DNA from: J038 sp036734085
Lineage (GTDB): Bacteria; Chloroflexota; Anaerolineae; Aggregatilineales; Phototrophicaceae
Direction: 5' to 3'
Length of the DNA stretch: 39,866 nucleotides
Assembly (NCBI GenBank): GCA_036734085.1
Contig: DAIMZF010000020.1
Span: 1-39,866, forward strand
Below are positions 24,463 through 32,709 of this stretch, one piece after another. Below the pieces are notes generated by a model. It worked only from the letters and a program-made list of their open reading frames with translations. It searched no databases and was not told the origin of the DNA. A program made the position numbers and the translations under genes. The stretch's first letter is position 1. Each line of letters begins with the position of its first letter.

Positions 24463-26401
24463 GGGTTATTTTCTCCTGCAACCACTGGTTCAACGCCAGA
24501 CAATCCGCGCCGACATAAATTGATTCATCCACGCCTTTAAGCGGCTCTTTCAGTCGCCCGGCTACTATCACCACCATCTGCGGATTTTGTGCCTTTACCG
24601 CTTCGGCCAACGGTGGCACGACGTCCACATAATCTTCATCCATCCCGCAGATGACGACCGCCCCCGCACCGGAGGCAAGCGCGGCGGTGGCGGCGGATTG
24701 TGGCGTGTCGAATCCTGCCGGGTTGATGACCTCAAACCCACCCACACTGAAGAAGCCCAGCGCAAAATCCGCACGGGCTTTGTGCCGCCGCAATGCGCCT
24801 AAGTTCGCCAAAAAGATGCGCGGCGCGTGACCGTGTTTTGCCGTGTGACGATGTGCTGTATCCCGCAATGCCTCGAATGTCGCCGCATAGCGCACGGACA
24901 TAAGCGGGGTAATGGTGCTGGCGTCGGTTTCATGGGCATACAGCACCCGTTGTACCTTATGCAATGTCGCGCCATTTTGCACCGCCTGGATGATGGCGGC
25001 GAAGTCCGGCAACGCGCCCACCTGCGCGGATTGATGCGCGGTTGCCGTTGGCATGTTGGGCTGGCGCGGGGTTAAACGCGGCTGGTGAACATCAACATAA
25101 GCGTTTACGCCCACCAGCTTATCGCGCCGTGTGGCATAACGTTGTGCTTGCTTGCTGGCAACTGCGGCTACTTCCGCCTGGATGCTTCCGGTCTTCAGCA
25201 CGGCGATAAGGCCGCCCGCCGCTTCGATGTGCTGGAAGGCCGCCCACGCCCGCGCCGCGATTTCTTCCGTCAGATATTCAACCGCGTAACTGCCTCCGGC
25301 GGGGTCAATCAAACGGGCAAGGTTAACCTCCTGTTGAAGAATTACCTGCTGGTTACGGGCGACACGCCGCGAAAACTCATCCGCAGGCTGGAAGGTTGCG
25401 TCGAAGGGCGCAACGTGCATCGCATCCACGCCCGCAATCGCGGCGGAAAGTGCCTCTGTTGTCGTGCGGAGCATGTTCACATGCGCGTCAAAATTTGCTT
25501 TGTTAGTGTGGCCGGTCTTGGCGTAGACGTGCATTTTCGCGGAGTCGTCATGCCCACCAAAGGCGCGGACAACCTGCGCCCACAACATCCGCGCCGCCCG
25601 GAACTTAGCGATTTCCATAAAAAACTGGCCGCCGATGCTGAACTGAAAGCTGATGCGTTCGCAAATCTCGTCAATGCTCAGGCCGTGCTTCAGCAAGCCG
25701 CGTATATGTTCCGCGCCTGTCGCCAGGGCATAAGCCACTGTTTGCACGGCAGTCGCGCCCGCGTCGTGATATACGGTTAAATCCGCCAGGACGGTTTTAA
25801 TATGCGGGGCGTGCGTGATGGCATACCGTGTGAAGGCGGCGATGTGTTCATAGGAGCGCGTAAAAGAAAGTGAGTCCCCGCGCAACCATAGCTCGAAGGG
25901 GTCTTCGGCGACGACACCCCGCAATTGCTGAGGGTGTGCCACCAGCGCGAATAACATGGCGGCGTGTGCCAGTGTACCGTGTAGTATGATGGGCGTCTGC
26001 GTTAAATCGACACCATTTAATGCTGTTTGCAGGTCGGTGAATGTGTGGATGTTGGGCGTAGCCGCCGTGATGCTGACGGTGGTCTGCCCATGTGCAAGGT
26101 CGTGCAACAGCGCCGCGTTGAAGTCTTGGGGATGATGCAGATTAATCTCCTGCGCGATTTCCCACGCACGCGGGGCGGCGGACGTTCCGCGCACATAAGG
26201 GAAGCGTCCCGGTAAGGTGTGCTGATGCGCGATGTGTTCCGTGTGGGCGGCGGTATAAAGTGGCTGGAGAGTGATTCCTTCGTCGGTGGGGGTTGTCAAC
26301 AATTTTTCGAAGTCGCCGCCTTTTAAGGAGTCGATGGCGGCCTGCTTCCATTCGTCATAAGTCGGTAAGGGGAAGTCATCAAAAGTGAGATGGTCTGACA
26401 T
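24452..26401 (-). CDS. mutA: Methylmalonyl-CoA mutase, small subunit
   Basis: A 649-residue paralogue of the large subunit. The barrel half is recognisable (LYTAAHTEHIAHQHTLPGRFPYVRGT; FGGHDDSAKMHVYAKTGHTNKANFDAHVNMLRTTTEA). Its C-terminal B12-like domain lacks the DxHxxG motif and has NLGALRRHKARADFA at that place. It therefore should not bind cobalamin and serves a structural role, as expected for the alpha-beta type of mutase. It is the first gene of the pair, with a promoter at 26450-26478. The presence of both subunits separates this enzyme from the single-chain and archaeal types. Confidence 0.95.
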   Translation of the reverse strand: MSDHLTFDDFPLPTYDEWKQAAIDSLKGGDFEKLLTTPTDEGITLQPLYTAAHTEHIAHQHTLPGRFPYVRGTSAAPRAWEIAQEINLHHPQDFNAALLHDLAHGQTTVSITAATPNIHTFTDLQTALNGVDLTQTPIILHGTLAHAAMLFALVAHPQQLRGVVAEDPFELWLRGDSLSFTRSYEHIAAFTRYAITHAPHIKTVLADLTVYHDAGATAVQTVAYALATGAEHIRGLLKHGLSIDEICERISFQFSIGGQFFMEIAKFRAARMLWAQVVRAFGGHDDSAKMHVYAKTGHTNKANFDAHVNMLRTTTEALSAAIAGVDAMHVAPFDATFQPADEFSRRVARNQQVILQQEVNLARLIDPAGGSYAVEYLTEEIAARAWAAFQHIEAAGGLIAVLKTGSIQAEVAAVASKQAQRYATRRDKLVGVNAYVDVHQPRLTPRQPNMPTATAHQSAQVGALPDFAAIIQAVQNGATLHKVQRVLYAHETDASTITPLMSVRYAATFEALRDTAHRHTAKHGHAPRIFLANLGALRRHKARADFALGFFSVGGFEVINPAGFDTPQSAATAALASGAGAVVICGMDEDYVDVVPPLAEAVKAQNPQMVVIVAGRLKEPLKGVDESIYVGADCLALNQWLQEKITHVE

Positions 26402-26449
26402 AATTTTTCCAATCGCATGAACCGCAAATTACTAACTCAAATAATATTT

Positions 26450-26478
26450 ATTTTAACGTTGTATATCGCCCGGCACAA
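26450..26478 (-). promoter_or_regulatory. Promoter of the mutA-mutB operon
   Basis: On the minus strand TTGTGC (26478-26473), 17 bases, TAAAAT (26455-26450), about 49 bases before the start codon of the small subunit. It matches the tRNA-operon promoter in its -35 box and spacing. Confidence 0.55.
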
Positions 26479-26505
26479 AAGCCAATCGTCACCATTTTGC
26501 CGTGC

Positions 26506-26534
26506 AAATAAAAACGGCAGGTCATTGCCTGCCG
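26506..26534 (-). terminator. Terminator of the epimerase-like gene
   Basis: A 7-bp GC-rich stem CGGCAGG (26515-26521) and CCTGCCG (26528-26534) has a 6-base loop. On the minus strand the stem is followed by TTTTTATTT. It begins seven bases after the stop codon of the gene to its right. Confidence 0.85.
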
Positions 26535-26540
26535 CTTCTG

Positions 26541-27542
26541 CTATATCGTGCTGATGAGATTTTTCTCTGATTGGCGGCGGCGATAACTGGCGGGTGGCTC
26601 GGTGGGATGTTCATTATGATAAGCGACGATGCGTTGCAGATAGTCCGGCACGGGCGTATATGTCACGCCGAGTTCCTGCTTGCTCCGCGCATTATCCAAC
26701 TCGGACATCCACACATCACTAAACGGCGAGCAATCCGGCAAAAAGCCCTGACCAGCCAGCACATCACGCGGCACGAATTCCACACGCGGCGGCTTGCCAA
26801 GTGCGTCACCCAGCAGGCTTAAAAAGTCTTCGATGTTCAGCGTTTCTTCCTGGCTGATGTTATAAGCGCGGCCTATGCCGGTGCTGGTTTCCAGCAGGGC
26901 GGCCACCGCCGCCACAACATCACCCCCGTAGATGTGGCGCAACGGATGATTCGGCGTCTGCGGGACAAGGATCGGCCCGCCATCGCGGATGCGTAAGATA
27001 TAGCCATATAAACGCCGGAATGTATCCCGTTCACTGTTGACCATCGGCAAGCGGAAGGTCGTCACCGGAAAGCCGTCGCGCTCGTGGGCGGCGAACAGCG
27101 CGTCTTCCACGCCGCGTTTTTCCACACCATACAACCACTCTTCATAGTCATAGGTGTTGGGCGTGGGCGCAGGGATGGGTTCACCGCCGTAATCCACTTC
27201 TTTGAAGGGGCGTTGTGTGCCTGTCTGTACCAAGTACACCTGCCCGGAGCTAATGGCGACGTAACGCCCAACCTTACCCTTTAGTAAATCCGCGATGCTT
27301 TCCGCCTCCGCAGGCCGGTAAAGCGCCATATCCACCACCATGTCAAATTGTCGGTTGGCAAGGGCACGGCGCATCTGTTGTGGGTCGGTGCGGTCACAGC
27401 GTAGACGATGGATGTTACTCGGTAAATCATCGGACGTGACGCCCCGGTTCAACAGGGTTAAGCGATGTCCGGCCTCTACCATATGCTTTGCCAGTTGGTA
27501 GCCAATGTTCCGCGTGCCGCCAATAATCAATATATTTTTCAT
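26541..27542 (-). CDS. NAD-dependent epimerase/dehydratase family protein
   Basis: A 333-residue extended SDR. The Rossmann motif GGTRNIG is at residues 8-14 (MKNILIIGGTRNIG), with later family segments VDMALYRPAEAESIADLL, YVAISSGQVY, FRLPMVNSERDTF and YNISQEETLNIEDFLSLL. The Tyr-x-x-x-Lys pair usual in active epimerases is not clear; the Ser-Ser-Gly-Gln-Val-Tyr stretch is typical of atypical members such as CSP41-like proteins. It may act on a sugar nucleotide or be a non-catalytic binding protein. The longer reading to 27740 is rejected because it would include the promoter. It is divergent from the monooxygenase gene. Confidence 0.85.
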   Translation of the reverse strand: MKNILIIGGTRNIGYQLAKHMVEAGHRLTLLNRGVTSDDLPSNIHRLRCDRTDPQQMRRALANRQFDMVVDMALYRPAEAESIADLLKGKVGRYVAISSGQVYLVQTGTQRPFKEVDYGGEPIPAPTPNTYDYEEWLYGVEKRGVEDALFAAHERDGFPVTTFRLPMVNSERDTFRRLYGYILRIRDGGPILVPQTPNHPLRHIYGGDVVAAVAALLETSTGIGRAYNISQEETLNIEDFLSLLGDALGKPPRVEFVPRDVLAGQGFLPDCSPFSDVWMSELDNARSKQELGVTYTPVPDYLQRIVAYHNEHPTEPPASYRRRQSEKNLISTI

Positions 27543-27591
27543 AATGTCGGGGGTTATCTCCGCTAATTTATTAAAACGAAAGCCGCTTTTT

Positions 27592-27620
27592 ATTATACGC
27601 AGTTTCGGGCTGTGTGTCTT
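27592..27620 (-). promoter_or_regulatory. Promoter of the epimerase-like gene
   Basis: On the minus strand AAGACA (27620-27615), 17 bases, then a perfect TATAAT (27597-27592), 50 bases before the start codon at 27542. It lies in the 180-base gap shared with the divergent monooxygenase gene. Confidence 0.6.
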
Positions 27621-27645
27621 TAACGTTTTGCCTGCGGACTGGGCA

Positions 27646-27664
27646 ATTAACGCTCGATTAACGC
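27646..27664 (+). repeat. Direct repeat ATTAACGC upstream of the monooxygenase gene
   Basis: ATTAACGC occurs at 27646-27653 and 27657-27664, an 11-bp period, about one helical turn. A related TTTAACGT lies at 27619-27626 over the divergent -35 box. These could be half-sites for an activator or repressor of the divergent pair. Confidence 0.3.
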
Positions 27665-27722
27665 CTGACTTCGTAATATGAGGGCTATCTGATGAATAGA
27701 CCTGATAGTAAGGGAAAAAAGC

Positions 27723-29222
27723 ATGAAAACAGTCACTCAAAAGAGGGTATGTGTGATAGGCGCGGGCTTAAGCGGACTTGTAGCGGCGAAGACCTTCCTC
27801 AGCAAAGGCCATGACGTTGTGGTGTACGAGCGTGGCAAAGATTTAGGCGGTGTGTGGGAGCTATCCCGGTCTTATCCTGGCATCCAGACGCAAACCCCGC
27901 GTGATTTATACAGCTATACGGACTTCCCTATGCCCAAGAACTTACCGGAATGGCCTAAAGGGGAGCAGGTCTACCAATATTTAAACGATTACGTCGATCA
28001 TTTTAAGGTGCGTCCCCATATACAATTTAACACGATGGTCTGCGCCGTCACGGAGCGCGAAGACGGTCAACCCGGCTGGGATGTTGCGGTCGAGACTATC
28101 GACGGCCACGCGACGACCACCGCGTTTGATTTTGTGGTGGTCTGTAACGGGACTTTCAGCGATCCTAACGACATCCGGCACGAAGGCCGGGATGGCTTTC
28201 TGGCGGCGGGGGGGCAGATTATCCATTCTTCGCAATACACCACGCCCAGCATGATAAAAGGGAAACGTGTGCTGGTACTGGGCTTCTCAAAATCTGCGAC
28301 GGATGTCGCCGTGAACGCCGTCAACGAAGGCGCGACAGCCACGACCATTGTTTATCGCAGAGCCGCATGGAAAATCCCGTACTTCTTCGGCAACGTGGTG
28401 AACTTTAAGAACATCCTGTACTCGCGCATTTCGGAGGCGTTGTTCCCGCCGTACCGCGCAACCCGCAAAGAACGCTGGCTACAAAGCCTGGGCAAGCCGT
28501 TCGTCTGGGGCAACTGGCGGATGCTGGAACTGCTTCTTAAGATGCAGTTCGGGCTTAAAAAATGTGATATGGTTCCAGAAGACCCCATCGAGACACAAAT
28601 TAGCTGTAGCCTCAGCATCGAGACACCCGGCTTTTATAAGATGGTGCGTCAGGGTGATATTCAGGGCGTGCGCGGGACAATCTCCCACTATAATGGTAAA
28701 ACCATTGTGCTGACCAATGGTGAGCAAGTGGAAGCGGATGTGGTGATTATGGCTATCGGCTGGGCGCGGAAGATTCCGTTCTTTGCCCCGCAATTGCAAC
28801 AAAAATTTGTTGAGTCCGACGGCCTGTTGCGCCTGTATCGTTCGATTGTCAATCCGAACCTACCGAATATGGGCTTCATCGGCTACAACGGGAGCTTCAT
28901 CAGCACATTAACATCGGAGATAAGCGCGAATTGGCTGGTGCATTATATGGACAATCAGCTTATCAACCATCCCACCGCCGCACAGATGAACCAGGAAATT
29001 GATGAGATGTGCCAGTGGCGACGGCAGGAACGCCCCATCGCCAGCGAATATAACGGCCTGTGTGTTGCGCCGTACCACTTCCGCTATATCGACTCGCTGA
29101 TGGCGGATATGGGCGCGAAGACCAAAGGCGGCAATCCACTGGCGGCACGGTTAGCGCCCATCAACCCGGCGATTTATAAGGACTTGTTGACCACCGCACC
29201 CGCGTATCAGGTGACGGCCTAA
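27723..29222 (+). CDS. Flavin-containing monooxygenase
   Basis: A 499-residue FAD and NADPH enzyme. The FAD motif GAGLSGLVAAKTF is at residues 13-25. The FMO-type signature region is GGQIIHSSQYTTPS, and the NADPH motif follows as VLVLGFSKSATDVA. VVIMAIGWARKIPFF is the ATG-type segment seen near the end of the family. It should oxygenate a soft nucleophile or ketone in the cytoplasm. The family includes both N/S-oxygenases and Baeyer-Villiger enzymes, and the sequence here does not decide between them. GGG at the ribosome-binding site lies about nine bases before the ATG. It is divergent from the epimerase-like gene. Confidence 0.9.
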   Translation: MKTVTQKRVCVIGAGLSGLVAAKTFLSKGHDVVVYERGKDLGGVWELSRSYPGIQTQTPRDLYSYTDFPMPKNLPEWPKGEQVYQYLNDYVDHFKVRPHIQFNTMVCAVTEREDGQPGWDVAVETIDGHATTTAFDFVVVCNGTFSDPNDIRHEGRDGFLAAGGQIIHSSQYTTPSMIKGKRVLVLGFSKSATDVAVNAVNEGATATTIVYRRAAWKIPYFFGNVVNFKNILYSRISEALFPPYRATRKERWLQSLGKPFVWGNWRMLELLLKMQFGLKKCDMVPEDPIETQISCSLSIETPGFYKMVRQGDIQGVRGTISHYNGKTIVLTNGEQVEADVVIMAIGWARKIPFFAPQLQQKFVESDGLLRLYRSIVNPNLPNMGFIGYNGSFISTLTSEISANWLVHYMDNQLINHPTAAQMNQEIDEMCQWRRQERPIASEYNGLCVAPYHFRYIDSLMADMGAKTKGGNPLAARLAPINPAIYKDLLTTAPAYQVTA

Positions 29223-29236
29223 GCCTATGTGATTGA

Positions 29237-29278
29237 TTATAGGGTGCGGACATCCGCGCCCTATAAATTGATTTTATA
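29237..29278 (+). terminator. Probable terminator of the monooxygenase gene
   Basis: A long stem (29237-29249 with 29254-29266, one T-G pair in the middle) is followed on the plus strand by TTGATTTTAT. The stem includes the stop codon region of the convergent response regulator. The T-run is broken, so efficiency is uncertain. Confidence 0.55.
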
Positions 29279-29950
29279 ACCCACACCCCACACGGTTTCG
29301 ATGCTGGGCGTCATGCCTTCCAGCTTATGCCGTAAATGCGCGATATGAACATCCACCGTGCGCGTTTCCCCTGCGAAGTCATAACCCCACACGACTTCGA
29401 GCAGTTTTTCGCGGCTGAAAACCATCCCGGCATCCCGTGCTAAGGTGGTCAGCAGGTCGAATTCCTTCATGCGTAAATCAACCACGCGGCCTGCTATTGT
29501 AATCAAGCGCCGTTCCGGGTCGATGTGTAAATTGCCTAACGTAAAGGCGGTAGAATTGGCCTCCGCGCTGGTCGGGCGGTTGCTCATGCCGCCGCGCCGT
29601 AAAATAGCCTTGACGCGGGCGACAAGCTCACGCGGGTTAAACGGCTTGGTCAGGTAGTCATCCGCGCCGAGTTCCAGCCCCACAATTTTGTCGATGTCGT
29701 CACTGCGGGCGGTGAGCATAATAATCGGCACATCGGATTCCGCCCGAACCCGGCGGCAGATTTCCCAGCCGTCCATATTGGGGAGCATTAAATCCAGCAC
29801 GATGAGTTGCGGTGGTGTTTTGCGAATTTTTTCGTAGGCTTCGCGCCCGTCGGTGCTACTTTGGCAGGTGTAACCTTCCTGTTCCAGGTACATCTGCGCC
29901 AGGTCGATGATGCGCTGTTCGTCGTCTACAATGAGAATTGTCTCGGTCAT
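29261..29950 (-). CDS. OmpR/PhoB-family response regulator
   Basis: A 229-residue two-component regulator. The receiver domain has the acidic pair Asp9-Asp10, the phosphorylated Asp53 (LIVLDLMLPNMDGWE), Thr80 and Lys102 (YLTKPF), all in place. The C-terminal winged helix reads RMKEFDLLTTLARDAGMVFSREKLLEVVWGYDF and ends with the TVDVHIAHLRHKL recognition region. It should bind direct-repeat DNA sites when phosphorylated. No histidine kinase gene is adjacent. The only kinase in the window is 7 kb away and is of the NarL-pairing type, so the partner lies elsewhere. Confidence 0.95.
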   Translation of the reverse strand: MTETILIVDDEQRIIDLAQMYLEQEGYTCQSSTDGREAYEKIRKTPPQLIVLDLMLPNMDGWEICRRVRAESDVPIIMLTARSDDIDKIVGLELGADDYLTKPFNPRELVARVKAILRRGGMSNRPTSAEANSTAFTLGNLHIDPERRLITIAGRVVDLRMKEFDLLTTLARDAGMVFSREKLLEVVWGYDFAGETRTVDVHIAHLRHKLEGMTPSIETVWGVGYKINL

Positions 29951-30031
29951 GGGTGCTATGCCTCCGCCATAAAATGCTAACGTCCAGTGTAACGCCGTGT
30001 GCGGAAAATTTGCACACTTCTAGCACACAAT

Positions 30032-30835
30032 TTACGATTTCAGCGCCAATAGCCACGCTAAAAACGCCTCTACATCCGCGATACCCTCCGCGATATAGTC
30101 CGCGCCTTCCAGCACGGCGGGCGGGGTTTCCGGTGAGGCCACGCCGATGCCGACTGCATAGCATGTGCCATCCGCACGCAGGGCTTGCGCGGCGCGGATA
30201 GCGTCAAGGTCGGTGGTATCATCGCCGATGTAGACCGCCGCCGTCAGGCCGTATTCCTGCACTAAGGTTTTAAAGGCCGTGCCTTTGTTCATCTGCAAGG
30301 GGGGGCGGATTTCAAAAATCATGCGGCCTTCAAACACCGTCAGGCCGTGCCTGGCTTCGATGTTGTGCAAAATAGGGCGAAAGTGCGCCACAATCCCGGC
30401 GTGGTCTTCCGCCTGGCGGTAATGCAAGGAGAGCGTCGCGCCTTTGTCCTCCAGCCACACCCCCGCGATGTTTTCCGTTTCTAGCTCACGGCGGATGGTC
30501 TGTACGGCGGCCAGAATGTTCGGGCGATACGCGGCGACATCCGGCGGAATTTCCAGGCCGCCATCGCGCCACCGTTCCATGCCATGATTACCCATGTAGA
30601 CTACGCCTTCCACGCCGACACGTTCGCGCACATCGACTGCGCCCCGTCCGCTAATGACCCCGACAAGCGGCAACACGGCGGTGAGTCCTTTAAGCGCGGC
30701 GCGTGATTGGGGGGTCACCAGGGCGGCGTGGGCGTGCGTCACAATCGGGCTGATTGTCCCGTCTACATCAGTCACCAGGCCGAGTTTTTGCGCCTGCGTG
30801 AATTGTGTTATGTCTTTGAGTGCTTGCCAGTGCAT
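30032..30835 (-). CDS. otsB: Trehalose-6-phosphate phosphatase
   Basis: A 267-residue HAD-superfamily phosphatase. Motif I is DVDGT at residues 23-27 with nucleophile Asp23, preceded by the hydrophobic strand LGLV. SGRGAVDVRERVGV is the motif II region, MNKGTAFKTLV supplies the conserved lysine, and GDDTTDLDAIRA is the metal-binding motif. These features match OtsB, which removes phosphate from trehalose-6-phosphate in the cytoplasm. The synthase partner OtsA is not in the window. A different sugar phosphate is possible, but the motif set fits trehalose best. The next gene in the same direction, the response regulator, starts 81 bases downstream. Confidence 0.9.
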   Translation of the reverse strand: MHWQALKDITQFTQAQKLGLVTDVDGTISPIVTHAHAALVTPQSRAALKGLTAVLPLVGVISGRGAVDVRERVGVEGVVYMGNHGMERWRDGGLEIPPDVAAYRPNILAAVQTIRRELETENIAGVWLEDKGATLSLHYRQAEDHAGIVAHFRPILHNIEARHGLTVFEGRMIFEIRPPLQMNKGTAFKTLVQEYGLTAAVYIGDDTTDLDAIRAAQALRADGTCYAVGIGVASPETPPAVLEGADYIAEGIADVEAFLAWLLALKS

Positions 30836-30926
30836 TAAATGCCTTTCGTCGCTTCGGTTTTGTTGAACTTTAATGAACGCTGTCTCTCGCGGATTGCCTC
30901 ACCGCAAGAGTCGAGTCCCTTAATGC

Positions 30927-32582
30927 TTATACGCGCTTTTTGCCGCCGCCACTCAGCGCACGCCGGGCAGAACCGCCGTCTGCGGTCATGACGGATTGAT
31001 AGAACGCCTCATCATAAGCCCGCGTCTTGACGACGACTGGCATCGGTACGGCATGGCCCATGATAATCGCCTGTTGTTTGGTATCCAGCCGTGCCAGAAC
31101 TTCGCGCAGGCCGCCCGCACCACTGACGCCATTCAGCACCGCCTGGATGTCGCGCTCGTTATCCAACAATGCCGTGACGCGCGTCCCTACCTGGCTCATC
31201 ACTTCTTCGTCAATCTGGCTGGGGCGCTGGTCTACGATGAGCAGAGTCACCTTATACTTCCGCATTTCACGCGCAATCACGCCGAAGATGGTCTGTGACG
31301 CCACATGCGGGTCTAAGAACTTGTGCGCTTCTTCAATCACGATGAGCAATTGCGGTGGCTCCATGCTAGGGTCGCCAAGCGCCCGTTCGATTTTCTCCAC
31401 ATATTGCTGATGGATGCGCCGCGTGATGTAGTTCGCCACCAGCATATAGGCATCCAGCGAATTCCCATAGCGCCCGAATTCCAGCACGACACTTTGCTCA
31501 CGCTGAACCAGCAAATCAAGGATTTTCGTCACCGTATCTTCAACGGGCTTTTTGCTGAGGAATTCCCAACGCTCGAAGCGTTCCAGGCGGCGTTGCAGGG
31601 CGGCTAGGGTACTGGCCGTCATCTTGGTATGTTCTTCCAGATATTCAACGTCTTCTATGCGCCCGTCCAACAAGCGGACGATCCAATCCTTGCCCCATAA
31701 TTTACTGAGCGAATACGCCGCGTCAATCATCGCGTCGGATAGATTCATCGTACCTGCTAACCCTTCCAGGTCGCTTGGCTCAATCTCGCTATAGGGCAAG
31801 CGTACCTCAAAGTCATATTTGGCGTTGCGTCGGCGGGAGCTTTCCGGGTCGAGCGTGATGATCGAAACTCTATCGCCGAAGAGTTGTGCCAGACCTTTGA
31901 CGTTATGCCCGTTTTCGCTGGTGATTTGCCAGCCGTAATCATTGTGCATATCAAAGATGAGGCTAACACCCATCGATCGGCTGATAACGCCGGACAACAG
32001 CACGCGGGTTAAGAAGCTCTTGCCTGTGCCACTTTTGCCAAATACGCCGATGGAACGCTCCACCAACCGCTTAAGGTCTAAGTTCACCTGTGTGGATTCA
32101 AGCTCTAGCGGCACGCCGACGTTAAAGTGGGTTTCATCCTCATGGCCGAACACGTTGTTTACATCGGCATCGGTGGCGTTATAAGCCCGCGAAAAATGGC
32201 CGGGAATGGTCTTGACTGGCTTGGGCTTGTCGTCTTCAATGGAGAGCATGGGCGCGGCGTGGACGGTGCCATAAGCCACTGTGCCGCTATAAATCTCCCG
32301 CAAAAACGGGTCGCTCATATCTGGCGGGTCGTTCTGGATGGCGGGATTGGTCGTGTTTAGCTCGATGTCCGTCACCATACAGAAGAAGCGCTTCTGCTCC
32401 CCGTGTACCACGACATATCGCCCCACCGCTAAATCTTCAATATTCTGCGCCGCTTCCAGGCGGATGACCAACCCGCGACTGAGCGAGCCACCCACGACCA
32501 CCCCCAGATAGCCGATGCCATCTGCGCTGAAGGCCGCGCCACCTGTGCGCGGGAAGTATTCCTCTAATGTGGACTTTGCCAT
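30927..32582 (-). CDS. HerA-like FtsK-superfamily ATPase
   Basis: A 551-residue ATPase. The N-terminal 100 residues form a HAS-barrel-like beta domain (IGYLGVVVGGSLSRGLVIRLE). The RecA-type motor starts with Walker A GKSGTGKS at residues 182-189. It continues with LIFDMHNDYGW, the Walker B LLIVIEEAHKFLDP near residue 414, and the sensor/arginine-finger region QRPSQIDEEVMSQVGTRV. This matches the DUF87/HerA group of hexameric DNA translocases used in end resection and in some defence systems. The usual nuclease partner NurA is not next to it, and no Sir2 or nuclease gene is adjacent. The last residues are basic (ARRALSGGGKKRV). Confidence 0.92.
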   Translation of the reverse strand: MAKSTLEEYFPRTGGAAFSADGIGYLGVVVGGSLSRGLVIRLEAAQNIEDLAVGRYVVVHGEQKRFFCMVTDIELNTTNPAIQNDPPDMSDPFLREIYSGTVAYGTVHAAPMLSIEDDKPKPVKTIPGHFSRAYNATDADVNNVFGHEDETHFNVGVPLELESTQVNLDLKRLVERSIGVFGKSGTGKSFLTRVLLSGVISRSMGVSLIFDMHNDYGWQITSENGHNVKGLAQLFGDRVSIITLDPESSRRRNAKYDFEVRLPYSEIEPSDLEGLAGTMNLSDAMIDAAYSLSKLWGKDWIVRLLDGRIEDVEYLEEHTKMTASTLAALQRRLERFERWEFLSKKPVEDTVTKILDLLVQREQSVVLEFGRYGNSLDAYMLVANYITRRIHQQYVEKIERALGDPSMEPPQLLIVIEEAHKFLDPHVASQTIFGVIAREMRKYKVTLLIVDQRPSQIDEEVMSQVGTRVTALLDNERDIQAVLNGVSGAGGLREVLARLDTKQQAIIMGHAVPMPVVVKTRAYDEAFYQSVMTADGGSARRALSGGGKKRV

Positions 32583-32709
32583 TGTTTACCCTCAATTTTG
32601 TTCATGCTCATTCCCATTATGCAACAAACCCGCCTAAATTGAAAATCTGTTCGGGCAAAAATCGCGCTACAATAAGCGTTACACAAACCGGATACACGGA
32701 ATAGTAACC

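Noticed and set aside
25085..25780. A 231-codon open frame antisense to the mutase small subunit
   Set aside because: Same reason: shadow of a conserved gene, with no ribosome-binding site and no recognisable domain.
27543..27740. A 66-residue N-terminal extension of the epimerase-like protein
   Set aside because: The Rossmann motif starts at the methionine at 27542, and the extension covers a TATAAT promoter.
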